Shown here: in pieces, positions 51,376-61,335 of the stretch
Layout of the letters: every line of letters starts with the position of its first letter
Position numbering within the stretch: position 1 is the stretch's first letter
From: Streptomyces sp. NBC_01351
GTDB taxonomy: Bacteria > Actinomycetota > Actinomycetes > Streptomycetales > Streptomycetaceae
Length of the DNA stretch: 64,000 nucleotides
Direction: 5' to 3'
NCBI RefSeq assembly: GCF_036237315.1
Contig: NZ_CP108356.1
Span: 5,275,501-5,339,500, forward strand
Made by a program: the position numbers and the translations under genes
Notes under the pieces: generated by a model
Database searches by the model: none
What the model saw: the letters and a program-made list of their open reading frames with translations, nothing else
What the model was told of the DNA's origin: nothing

Positions 51376-51389
51376 CCCCCGGGCCCGCT

Positions 51390-52718
51390 CTACACGTACT
51401 CGGTGGGGAGCACTGCCTCGCCCCGGGAGAGCTGGGTAGCGGACAACGGGAGCCCGGCGCGAGCCGCCCGGTGGCGGTCCCGGGCGGCCTCCAGCGGCTC
51501 GCGGGCCACGACCTCGCCGCCCTTGACCAGCTGGGTCAGGAGCTGGTGGTCGGCGAGGGCGGAGGGGACCGGCCCGGTCCCCACGACCTCCGCCTCGGCA
51601 ACCCCGTCGGCGTCGCGACGCCGCGCGGCCCACTTCCGGCCCCCGATGGAGGTCTTCCCGCCCGTGGACCTCTTCGCCACCGGCGCCAGCGCCGCCTTGG
51701 GGTCCGCCGAGACGGCCCGCGCGACCAGCTTGTAGACCATCGAGCACGTCGGGTGCCCGCTGCCCGTCACCAGCTGGGTGCCCACCCCGTACGCGTCCAC
51801 GGGCGCCGCCGCCAGCGAGGCGATGGCGTACTCGTCCAGGTCCGAGGTGACCACGATCTTCGTCGAGGTCGCCCCCAGGTCGTCCAGCTGCTGCCGCACC
51901 CGGTGCGCCACGAGCAGCAGGTCGCCGGAGTCGATCCGGACCGCGCCCAGGTCGGTGCCCGCCACCTCGACGGCCGTACGGACCGCCTCCGCCACGTCGT
52001 ACGTGTCCACCAGCAGGGTCGTGCCCCGGCCCAGCGAGGCCACCTGGGCCTGGAAGGCGTCCCGCTCGCTGTCGTGCACGAGGGTGAAGGCGTGCGCGCT
52101 CGTCCCGACCGTCGGGATCCCGTACCGGAAGCCGGCCGCCAGGTCCGAGGTGGAGGTGAAGCCGCCCACGTACGCGGCCCGCGAAGCGGCCACCGCCGCC
52201 AGCTCGTGCGTGCGCCGCGCGCCCATCTCGATCAGCGGCCGGTCGCCGGCGGCCGAGGCCATCCGGGAGGCGGCCGCCGCGATCGCCGAGTCGTGGTTGA
52301 GGATCGAAAGGATCACCGTCTCCAGCAGCACGCACTCGGCGAAGCTGCCCTCGACGCGAAGGATCGGCGACCCGGGGAAGTAGACCTCCCCCTCCGGGTA
52401 GCCCCAGATGTCGCCCGAGAAGCGGTACGAGGCCAGCCAGTCCAGGGTCCGCATGTCGACGACGGCCCGCTCGCGCAGGAATTCCAGCACGGCGCTGTCG
52501 AAGCGGAAGTTCTCCACCGCGTCGAGCACCCGCCCGGTGCCGGCGACCACGCCGTAGCGCCGTCCCTCGGGCAGCCGCCGGGTGAAGACCTCGAAGACCG
52601 AGCGGCGGTCGGCGGTGCCGTTCGCCAGGGCGGCCTGCAGCATCGTGAGCTCGTAATGGTCCGTGAAGAGCGCTGTCGACGGCACGTCCACCGGCAGGCC
52701 CAGGTCCGCAGGGTTCAT
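51390..52718 (-). CDS. pncB: Nicotinate phosphoribosyltransferase
   Basis: The 442-residue enzyme joins nicotinate to PRPP, giving nicotinate mononucleotide for NAD synthesis. Family segments include FTDHYELTMLQAALANGTADRRSVFEVFTRRLP, a GARRTHELAAVAASRAAYVGGFTSTSDL region, and a C-terminal DSGDLLLVAHRVRQQLDD followed by GVGTQLVTGSGHPTCSMVYKLV. Full length. ATG 52718 gives the normal N terminus. Divergent from clpS with an 80-bp gap. Confidence 0.94.
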   Translation of the reverse strand: MNPADLGLPVDVPSTALFTDHYELTMLQAALANGTADRRSVFEVFTRRLPEGRRYGVVAGTGRVLDAVENFRFDSAVLEFLRERAVVDMRTLDWLASYRFSGDIWGYPEGEVYFPGSPILRVEGSFAECVLLETVILSILNHDSAIAAAASRMASAAGDRPLIEMGARRTHELAAVAASRAAYVGGFTSTSDLAAGFRYGIPTVGTSAHAFTLVHDSERDAFQAQVASLGRGTTLLVDTYDVAEAVRTAVEVAGTDLGAVRIDSGDLLLVAHRVRQQLDDLGATSTKIVVTSDLDEYAIASLAAAPVDAYGVGTQLVTGSGHPTCSMVYKLVARAVSADPKAALAPVAKRSTGGKTSIGGRKWAARRRDADGVAEAEVVGTGPVPSALADHQLLTQLVKGGEVVAREPLEAARDRHRAARAGLPLSATQLSRGEAVLPTEYV

Positions 52719-52798
52719 GGCACGGATGCTAGCGCACATTTCGTCAGAGTGACGAGATGTCGGACCCGTTTGTGCGACTGACCCGTCACGGTGGCAGC

Positions 52799-53113
52799 AT
52801 GGGACAAGTGAGTGTTGCTCCCATTGAGATCGAACGCACCGAGTCGGCCGAAGAGACCTACGCGGTCCCCGAACCCGACGTCCCCTGGGTGACCCTGGTG
52901 CACAACGACCCGGTCAACCTCATGAGCTACGTGGCGTACGTGTTCCAGGCGTACTTCGGCTATTCCAAGGACGTGGCGCACAAGCTGATGCTCGACGTCC
53001 ATCACAAGGGGCGGGCGGTCGTGTCCAGCGGCACCCGCGAGGAAATGGAGCGCGACGTGCAGGCCATGCACGGCTACGGCCTGTGGGCGACCCTCTCCCA
53101 GGACCGCAACTGA
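52799..53113 (+). CDS. clpS: ATP-dependent Clp protease adaptor ClpS
   Basis: The ~104-residue adaptor delivers N-degron substrates to ClpA/ClpC. The core [59 protein letters not shown] is intact, with the His pocket residue in VHHKGRA. An N-terminal tail of about 30 residues precedes it. ATG 52799 or GTG 52808 are both plausible starts; an ATG at 52757 adds an unlikely extension. Its stop overlaps the next start (TGATG). Confidence 0.95.
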   Translation: MGQVSVAPIEIERTESAEETYAVPEPDVPWVTLVHNDPVNLMSYVAYVFQAYFGYSKDVAHKLMLDVHHKGRAVVSSGTREEMERDVQAMHGYGLWATLSQDRN

Positions 53114-53709
53114 TGGGCGGCGGGACCTTCGAGGAGCTGAAGGGCGGCGGAGCCGCCATCGCACTCGACGAGATCGAGATCTCCATCCTGCGCTCCCTGG
53201 CCGTCCAGCTGCTGGAGCTGATCGGCCCCGGCGAGCCCGAGGACGCCGACCCGCTGGCCGCGCTGTTCGCCGAGGGGCCCTCCGAGCCCCCCTCCGACCC
53301 GGCGCTGGCCCGGCTCTTCCCCGACGCCTACGGCTCGCCGGACGGCACGGGCGACCAGGGCGTGGACCAGGCCGAGCTGACGGCCCGGTCGGCGGAGTTC
53401 CGCCGGTTCACCGAGACCGACCTGCGCACCCGCAAGCGCGAGGACGCGCTGGCCGTCGTACGCAGCCTGGACGGGCTCACCCCGGCCGGCGACGGGGCGG
53501 CGGTCCTGGAACTGACCGGAGAGCTGCCGCTGCGCTGGCTCGGCGCGCTCAACGACCTGCGCCTGACCATCGCCGCCCGCCTCGACATCACGGAGGACGA
53601 CGAGAGCGCGGTGCTGTTCCGGCTGCCGGACGACGATCCGCGCAAGCCGATGGTGATGGCGTACCTCTGGCTCGGCGGCCTCCAGGAGACCTTGATCGAA
53701 ACCCTCTGA
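53113..53709 (+). CDS. DUF2017 family protein
   Basis: The 198-residue acidic protein has the DUF2017 features: LDEIEISILRSLAVQLLELIG, later FRRFTETDLRTRKREDALAVVRSLDG, and LRWLGALNDLRLTIAARLDITEDDE. It is almost always encoded after clpS in actinobacteria and is translationally coupled here. Probably related to ClpS-dependent proteolysis; no biochemical role is known to me. Confidence 0.93.
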   Translation: MGGGTFEELKGGGAAIALDEIEISILRSLAVQLLELIGPGEPEDADPLAALFAEGPSEPPSDPALARLFPDAYGSPDGTGDQGVDQAELTARSAEFRRFTETDLRTRKREDALAVVRSLDGLTPAGDGAAVLELTGELPLRWLGALNDLRLTIAARLDITEDDESAVLFRLPDDDPRKPMVMAYLWLGGLQETLIETL

Positions 53710-53762
53710 GGAGCCTCAAAACACGGCCGCGTTCGCTCAGCGGACGCTCAAATCCGGATAAC

Positions 53763-53800
53763 GATCAGATCACTGCCATGCAGTGATCTGATCCTTTTTT
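53763..53800 (+). terminator. Rho-independent terminator of clpS-DUF2017
   Basis: A perfect 14-bp stem GATCAGATCACTGC / GCAGTGATCTGATC has a three-base loop followed by CTTTTTT. The rest of the gap 53710-54025 holds no gene and should contain the permease promoter, which I could not assign. Confidence 0.95.
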
Positions 53801-54025
53801 GGGCCCTTGTCCTGGATTTCCCGTGTCCTGCGTCACATTCCACACCCTCGGCCGTCCGTAATGGCGTGATAAATCTTCACGACCGCCGGGACGCCACCCC
53901 TGTTCCGCGGCCCGCTTGAACCGGCTGACCGCCGGCGTGCAGCTCCATCCGTATCCGGGGGGATCGAGGACCCGATCCGCAGCCAGTGAAGGCGCGGGTC
54001 GGCGTGGAGAAAGGCGCACCAAGAC

Positions 54026-55465
54026 ATGACCTCTGTGCAGGTCGAGCAGTACGACAAGACGCCCGGCGAGGGCGCACCGGCCGAGGGTGGTGAGGGTTAC
54101 CACCGCGCACTCGGCGCCCGCCAGATCCAGATGATCGCGATCGGCGGAGCCATCGGCACCGGCCTCTTCCTGGGCGCCGGCAAGGCCATCTCCAAGGCCG
54201 GACCGAGCCTGATCCTGGCCTACGCCATCGCCGGCCTGGTCATCTTCTTCATCATGCGGGCCCTGGGCGAACTGCTCATGTACCGCCCCGTCTCCGGTTC
54301 CTTCTCGGACTACGCCCGCGAGTTCCTGGGCCCGTTCTGGGGATACTTCACCGGCTGGACGTACTGGCTCTTCTGGGTGGTCACCGGCATCACCGAGGTC
54401 ACCGCCGCAGCGAAGTACATGTCGTACTGGACCCACGACAGCTTCCCGCAATGGGCCTACGCGCTGATCTTCACCGTCATCCTCTTCTGCGCCAACCTGA
54501 TCTCCGTGAAGCTCTTCGGCGAGCTGGAGTTCTGGTTCTCCATGGTCAAGGTCACCGCCATCGTCGGCATGATCCTGATCTGCGCCGGCATCCTCACCAT
54601 CGGCTTCTCCGACGCCGGGGACACCGCCACCGTCGCCAACCTGTGGAACGACGGCGGCTTCTTCCCCAAGGGCATCGGCGGCACGCTGATGACCCTGCAG
54701 ATCGTCATGTTCGCCTTCCTCGCGGTCGAGCTGGTCGGCGTCACCGCCGGCGAGTCCAAGGACCCCGAGAAGACCCTGCCCAAGGCCGTCAACACCGTGC
54801 CGTGGCGCATCGCCGTCTTCTACGTCGGCGCGCTGATCATGATCCTGTCGGTCGTCCCGTGGCACGAGTTCCAGCCGGGCGTCAGCCCCTTCGTCGCCGC
54901 CTTCGAGAAGATGGGCCTCGGCGTCGGCGCCGCCATCGTCAACTTCGTCGTCCTGACCGCGGCCCTGTCCTCCTGCAACTCGGGCATGTACTCCACCGGC
55001 CGCATGCTGCGCGACCTCGCGCTCAACGGCCAGGGCCCGAAGTTCTTCACCAAGCTCACCAAGAACGGCACCCCGCTCGTCGGCACCGCCTTCTCCGCCG
55101 CACTGATGCTGGTCGGCGTCTGGATCAACTACGTCGCCCCGGGCAAGGCCTTCGACTACGTCGTCTCCTTCGCCACCATCTCCGGCATGTGGGCCTGGAT
55201 CATGATCCTGGTCTGCCAGATCCGCTACCGCGCCAAGGCCGACCGGGGCGAACTGCCCGCCTCCACGTTCCGGGCGCCCGGAGCCCCCTACACGAGCTGG
55301 TTCGCGCTGCTCTTCATCGGCATGGTCATCGTGATGATGGGCATGGACAAGGACTCCCGCGTCTCGCTCTACGTCGCCCCGCTGTGGGGCCTGATCCTGG
55401 GCGTCGCCTACCTGGTCCTGAAGTCCCGCGACCCGCGCGGCGCCGCCTTCACCAAGGCCTCGTAG
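54026..55465 (+). CDS. Amino-acid permease (APC superfamily, AAT type)
   Basis: This 479-residue, 12-helix transporter has the consensus HRALGARQIQMIAIGGAIGTGLFLGAGKAISKAGPSLILAYAIAG at helix 1, AFLAVELVGVTAGESKDPEKTLPKAVNTV in the middle loop, and SSCNSGMYSTGRMLRDLALNGQGP near helix 8. It resembles the GABA/asparagine/aromatic permeases; the exact amino acid cannot be inferred. Monocistronic, with terminators on both sides. Confidence 0.93.
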   Translation: MTSVQVEQYDKTPGEGAPAEGGEGYHRALGARQIQMIAIGGAIGTGLFLGAGKAISKAGPSLILAYAIAGLVIFFIMRALGELLMYRPVSGSFSDYAREFLGPFWGYFTGWTYWLFWVVTGITEVTAAAKYMSYWTHDSFPQWAYALIFTVILFCANLISVKLFGELEFWFSMVKVTAIVGMILICAGILTIGFSDAGDTATVANLWNDGGFFPKGIGGTLMTLQIVMFAFLAVELVGVTAGESKDPEKTLPKAVNTVPWRIAVFYVGALIMILSVVPWHEFQPGVSPFVAAFEKMGLGVGAAIVNFVVLTAALSSCNSGMYSTGRMLRDLALNGQGPKFFTKLTKNGTPLVGTAFSAALMLVGVWINYVAPGKAFDYVVSFATISGMWAWIMILVCQIRYRAKADRGELPASTFRAPGAPYTSWFALLFIGMVIVMMGMDKDSRVSLYVAPLWGLILGVAYLVLKSRDPRGAAFTKAS

Positions 55466-55496
55466 CGGCCCCGTAGCAGCGCCCTGTCCAACATCC

Positions 55497-55533
55497 GGGC
55501 CCTTCCGTACCACACCTCGGTACGGGAGGGCCC
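55497..55533 (+). terminator. Terminator after the amino-acid permease gene
   Basis: A 15-bp stem GGGCCCTTCCGTACC / GGTACGGGAGGGCCC (one G-T pair) with a seven-base loop lies just upstream of the promoter of the next gene. Confidence 0.85.
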
Positions 55534-55553
55534 GTCTGCTTATCCTGTCGCTC

Positions 55554-55976
55554 ATGCTGACCCTCACCCAGGCCCTGTACGACCAGATCGTCGAGCACGC
55601 CCGCCAGGACCACCCCGACGAGGCGTGCGGCGTCGTGGCCGGCCCGGCGGGCTCCGACCGGCCCGAGCGGTTCATCCCGATGCTCAACGCCGCCCGGTCG
55701 CCCACGTTCTACGAGTTCGACTCGAAGGACCTGCTGAAGCTCTACCGCGAGCTGGACGACCGCGACGAAGAGCCGGTGATCGTCTACCACTCGCACACCG
55801 CGACCGAGGCCTACCCCTCGCGCACGGACGTCACGTACGCGAACGAGCCCGGCGCGCACTACGTCCTCGTCTCGACGGCGGACAAGGACGGCCTCGGAGA
55901 GTTCCAGTTCCGCTCCTACCGGATCGTCGAAGGCGTGATCACGGAGGAAGAAGTGCAGGTCGTAGCAGGCTACTGA
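55554..55976 (+). CDS. mec: JAMM/MPN+ metallopeptidase, CysO-cysteine peptidase (Mec+)
   Basis: The 140-residue protein has the JAMM zinc site: Glu in HPDEACGVVAGP and H-X-H-X10-D in YHSHTATEAYPSRTD. In Mycobacterium tuberculosis, Mec+ releases cysteine from the CysO-cysteine adduct. The same role is likely here because cysO and cysM follow. TATCCT at 55541-55546 is 7 nt from the ATG and no ribosome-binding site is present, so transcription is probably leaderless. Confidence 0.93.
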   Translation: MLTLTQALYDQIVEHARQDHPDEACGVVAGPAGSDRPERFIPMLNAARSPTFYEFDSKDLLKLYRELDDRDEEPVIVYHSHTATEAYPSRTDVTYANEPGAHYVLVSTADKDGLGEFQFRSYRIVEGVITEEEVQVVAGY

Positions 55977-56053
55977 CCACTATGTGAGCGATAACCGTCC
56001 ACGATGCGGAATCACACTCCAAACGGGGGACCGGGAATCGTTAACATGACCGC

Positions 56054-56161
56054 ATGGTTTCCCACGACGTGAGCATCGAGACGCCCGGCAGGCTGCTGCT
56101 CGTGGCGCGGCTGCACGTCGACCTGTGCCGCCTCGCCAGCGCCATCTGTCCTGCCGCCTGA
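56054..56161 (+). CDS. Cysteine-containing leader peptide upstream of cysO-cysM
   Basis: This 35-residue ORF ends RLHVDLCRLASAICPAA, with Cys25 and Cys32. It belongs to a recognisable class of short actinobacterial peptides (HVDL-R---S-IC type) found before sulfur and cysteine genes. There they are thought to sense Cys-tRNA supply by ribosome stalling. TAACAT (56042-56047) is six bases before the ATG, giving a leaderless start. A weak hairpin CCCTC-N7-GAGGG follows at 56171-56187 in the 100-nt gap to cysO. Likely a translational or transcriptional attenuator. Confidence 0.72.
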   Translation: MVSHDVSIETPGRLLLVARLHVDLCRLASAICPAA

Positions 56162-56261
56162 GCACCAGCACCCTCTCGCGCGGAGGGGACACGAGACACG
56201 CGCGCCCCGACGCCCCACGCCTTACGCCGCCCTACGCCCTTTCACGACACTGGAGCCTGCC

Positions 56262-57490
<1,229 letters not shown>

Positions 57491-57519
57491 CCCCTGCGCG
57501 GTCTGCCCGCCGGGTCCGG

Positions 57520-57850
57520 TGCGGCGCCGCCTGGGGCTCCGCCCCGGACCCCCGCGCCTCAATCGCCGGCGGGGCTGAATGTGCCGCTGCGCGGCGCCCT
57601 GGCTCTGCCCAGACCCCGCGCCTCAAACGCCGGCGAGGCTGATTTTGGCCGTGCCGTCCGCCTGGCGCGGCTGACTGCCCGCCGGGCAAGTCCAGCCCGC
57701 CGGGCGACAATCCGGCCCCGCCGGGCGAGGATCCAGCCCCTCCGGCGTTTGAGGAGCGGGGTCTGGGGCGGAGCCCCAGGGCTTTGAGCCGCGCCGGGCG
57801 GACGGGCATGGGCCACATCCAGCCCCGCCGGCGATTGAGGCGCGGGTGCG
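57520..57850. repeat. Dispersed intergenic palindromic repeat, copy 5 (compound)
   Basis: The gap 57491-57887 has no gene. It contains at least four versions of the block GCCTCAAACGCCGGCG / ATCCAGCCCC in both orientations, and GGGGTCTGGGGCGGAGCCCC. It is the longest such array in the window and separates convergent cysM and the DUF488 gene. Confidence 0.78.
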
Positions 57851-57887
57851 GGCAGCGCCCGGGAGGCCCCGCGCACGCGGGCTCGGC

Positions 57888-58253
57888 CTAGCCGCGCAGG
57901 AGCTCCGCCAGGACGGCGGCGTGGCTGGACCCGGGGTCCTGGACGGCCGTCAGCAGCGTCAGCGGCCCCGCACCGGCAAGCTCGCGCAAGCGGGAAAGCT
58001 CCGCCACTGCCCCCGGCTCCGCCAGCTCCGCTTCGTACCTCCGCCGGAACTCCCCGGCGGAGCCGCCCCCGTGGAACCACTTCCGCAGCTCCGTCGACGG
58101 GGCCACCGCCTTCGGCCACTCGTCCACCGCCGCCGCCGCCTTCGACAGCCCCCGCGGCCACAGCCGGTCCACGAGCACCCGCACCCCGTCCGCCCCCGGC
58201 TCCGGAGCGTCGTACACCCGCCGCAAACGGATCACCGGTGTCACCGCCGTCAC
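57888..58253 (-). CDS. DUF488 family protein
   Basis: The 121-residue protein contains RVYDAPEPGADGVRVLVDRLWPRGLSKAAAAVDEWPKAVAPSTELRKWFH and a final LTLLTAVQDPGSSHAAVLAELL, the DUF488 signature. Function not established. GTG 58253 overlaps the stop of the upstream gene (GTGA), so the two are coupled. Confidence 0.9.
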   Translation of the reverse strand: MTAVTPVIRLRRVYDAPEPGADGVRVLVDRLWPRGLSKAAAAVDEWPKAVAPSTELRKWFHGGGSAGEFRRRYEAELAEPGAVAELSRLRELAGAGPLTLLTAVQDPGSSHAAVLAELLRG

Positions 58254-58669
58254 CGCCCGCCTCCCAGTCCCTTGACCTCGTCCCAGATCGCCGGGTCCAG
58301 CACCCCCACCCGCCCGCGGAACTCCCACAGCGACACCTCCTCCGGCCGGTCCGCCTCCAGGAAGCTCACCCGGCCCTGCGCCCCCACCGTCCCCGGCGGC
58401 AGCGGGATCACCCCGGCCCGCCGGTCGTCGTACTTCCCGGTGATCCACGCGACCCGCGCCCGGTGGCCCCGTACCGACTCCACCGCCAGGACCAGGCACG
58501 TACGCCCGTCCGTCAGGCCCCACAGCTCGCCCGACCGCGGCCGCGGCGGCGGACCCGGGCCGTGCGCCGGGGGAGACCGGCGGGGGAGGCCCAGCCGGCG
58601 CCCGGCGACCAGCACCAGCAGCGCCACGGCCACGACCGCGGCCACCGCGGGCCACCAGGACGTGTCCAT
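58250..58669 (-). CDS. Membrane-anchored PemK/MazF-like protein
   Basis: The 139-residue protein has an N-terminal membrane helix (WWPAVAAVVAVALLVLVAG), a basic linker, and a small beta domain (SGELWGLTDGRTCLVLAVESVRGHRARVAWITGKYDDRRAGVIPLPPGTVGAQGRVSFLEADR, GRVGVLDPAIWDEV) resembling PemK/MazF proteins of Streptomyces. The usual PG-x-W and R-P catalytic-region residues are poorly kept. It may be a non-toxic member. No antitoxin gene is adjacent. Confidence 0.65.
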   Translation of the reverse strand: MDTSWWPAVAAVVAVALLVLVAGRRLGLPRRSPPAHGPGPPPRPRSGELWGLTDGRTCLVLAVESVRGHRARVAWITGKYDDRRAGVIPLPPGTVGAQGRVSFLEADRPEEVSLWEFRGRVGVLDPAIWDEVKGLGGGR

Positions 58670-58905
58670 GCTTCGACCGTAGCCGCGTCACACCCACCCG
58701 GCACGGCAGCACACGGCAGCACACGGCAGCACACGGCGGCGCGATGGCAACGCCCGTGCCCCCCGTCGCTCCCCCGAGTGACAGCGCAGGTGATTCCCCC
58801 CACAACGGCCTGCCGCGGAGGAGCGACCGGAGGTTTCGCGCCTTACGCTCGACCCACGCACGGCCCGCATTCCGTCCACGGACCGTCCTCGGAGGTTCAC
58901 GCTCC

Positions 58906-59658
58906 ATGAAGCTCACCGTCGTCGGCTGTTCGGGGTCGTTCCCGTCCGCGGAATCGGCCTGTTCGAGCTACCTCGTAGAGGCCGACGGCTTCCGGCTGCT
59001 CCTCGACATGGGCAACGGCGCCCTCGGCGAGCTCCAGCGCCACTGCGGCCTCTACGACCTCGACGCGATCTTCCTGAGCCATCTGCACGCCGACCACTGC
59101 ATCGACATGTGCGCGTACTTCGTCGCCCGCTTCTACCGGCACGAGGGCGGCCGCTGCGGCACGATCCCCGTCTACGGCCCCGAGGGCACCGAGAAGCGCC
59201 TGACGACCGCGTACGACGACGTCCCCGACGAGCGCTCGATGAGCGAGGTCTTCGACTTCCGCACCCTGAAGTCCGGCACCTTCGAGATCGGCCCCTTCCA
59301 GATCCGCACCGAGCGGGTGAGCCACCCCGTGGAGGCGTACGGGATCCGCGTCGAGCACGGCGGCCGCTCGCTGACGTACTCCGGGGACACCGGCGCCTGC
59401 CCCGAGCTGGCCCAGCTCGTCGAGGGCACCGACCTCTTCCTGTGCGAGGCCTCCTTCACCCACGGCAAGGAGGACATCCCGGACCTCCACCTCAACGGCC
59501 GGGAGGCCGGCGAGTACGCGCGCGGGGGCGGGGTCGGACGGCTCGTCCTCACCCACATCCCGCCGTGGACGGACGCCCAGCAGAACCTCACCGACGCCCG
59601 CGCGGTCTTCGACGGCCAGGTGGACCTGGCGTACTCGGGCGCGGTGTACGAGGTCTGA
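58906..59658 (+). CDS. Metallo-beta-lactamase-fold hydrolase
   Basis: The 250-residue protein has MKLTVVGCSGSFPSAESACSSYLVEADGFRLLLDMGNGALGEL, the zinc motif FLSHLHADHCIDMCAYFVARFY, a SYSGDTGACPEL-like strand (LTYSGDTGACPE) and LVLTHIPPWT, typical of the RNase Z/phosphodiesterase branch of the fold. It may hydrolyse a cyclic phosphodiester, but the substrate is unknown. GGAGG at about 58891-58895 precedes the ATG. Convergent with nagE2. Confidence 0.9.
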   Translation: MKLTVVGCSGSFPSAESACSSYLVEADGFRLLLDMGNGALGELQRHCGLYDLDAIFLSHLHADHCIDMCAYFVARFYRHEGGRCGTIPVYGPEGTEKRLTTAYDDVPDERSMSEVFDFRTLKSGTFEIGPFQIRTERVSHPVEAYGIRVEHGGRSLTYSGDTGACPELAQLVEGTDLFLCEASFTHGKEDIPDLHLNGREAGEYARGGGVGRLVLTHIPPWTDAQQNLTDARAVFDGQVDLAYSGAVYEV

Positions 59659-59675
59659 GGTACCCGGTACTTGTG

Positions 59676-59725
59676 TACGACGAAGCCCCCGCACTCCCTT
59701 CCGGGAGAGCGGGGGCTTCGTCGTA
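59676..59725. terminator. Bidirectional terminator between the MBL gene and nagE2
   Basis: A 17-bp perfect outer stem TACGACGAAGCCCCCGC / GCGGGGGCTTCGTCGTA encloses a small inner CCC-TTCC-GGG hairpin. It is centred between two convergent genes. Confidence 0.9.
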
Positions 59726-59750
59726 CAGGAGGCGGGGAAGCCGGGGAGGC

Positions 59751-61019
<1,269 letters not shown>

Positions 61020-61114
61020 GTGGTTCCTCCATTGGGCAAGGCGGCGCCAGGGCACAGAGAAGGGGGGATGGCGACGTCTCGAAAAGGTGGCTCCAGGGGG
61101 CTGAACGCCCCGCG

Positions 61115-61126
61115 TGGTCTACACCA
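61115..61126. promoter_or_regulatory. DasR-responsive element (dre) 1, nagE2
   Basis: TGGTCTACACCA matches the core of the known DasR operator (consensus close to TGGTCTAGACCA). It is about 100 bp before the nagE2 start. Confidence 0.85.
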
Positions 61127-61131
61127 ATTGG

Positions 61132-61143
61132 TGGTGTAGACCA
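61132..61143. promoter_or_regulatory. DasR-responsive element (dre) 2, nagE2
   Basis: TGGTGTAGACCA is the exact reverse complement of dre 1, 17 bp away centre to centre. The pair forms one larger inverted repeat. Confidence 0.85.
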
Positions 61144-61187
61144 GTTGTAGCACGGTGAGGGATAGATAAGGAACCTTCGATTTCCTG

Positions 61188-61199
61188 TGGTCTACACCA
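61188..61199. promoter_or_regulatory. DasR-responsive element (dre) 3, nagE2
   Basis: TGGTCTACACCA is identical to dre 1, inside a TGTGGTCTACACCACA context, about 170 bp before the nagE2 start and 137 bp after the nagE1 stop. Confidence 0.8.
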
Positions 61200-61250
61200 C
61201 ACCTGCCCAGGAGGTGCCCCACACCTGGACCGTCGGGCCACCGGACATGG

Positions 61251-61286
61251 CGAAGGCCCCCGGAACCAGAGGTCCGAGGGCCTTCG
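61251..61286 (-). terminator. Terminator after nagE1
   Basis: The arms CGAAGGCCC (61251-61259) and GGGCCTTCG (61278-61286), with further pairing inside, form a hairpin just downstream of the nagE1 stop. Confidence 0.8.
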
Positions 61287-61335
61287 CGGCGGGCCGAAGG
61301 GCTCGCTTGGGGCTGTGCCTGCGCTGCGACTATGC

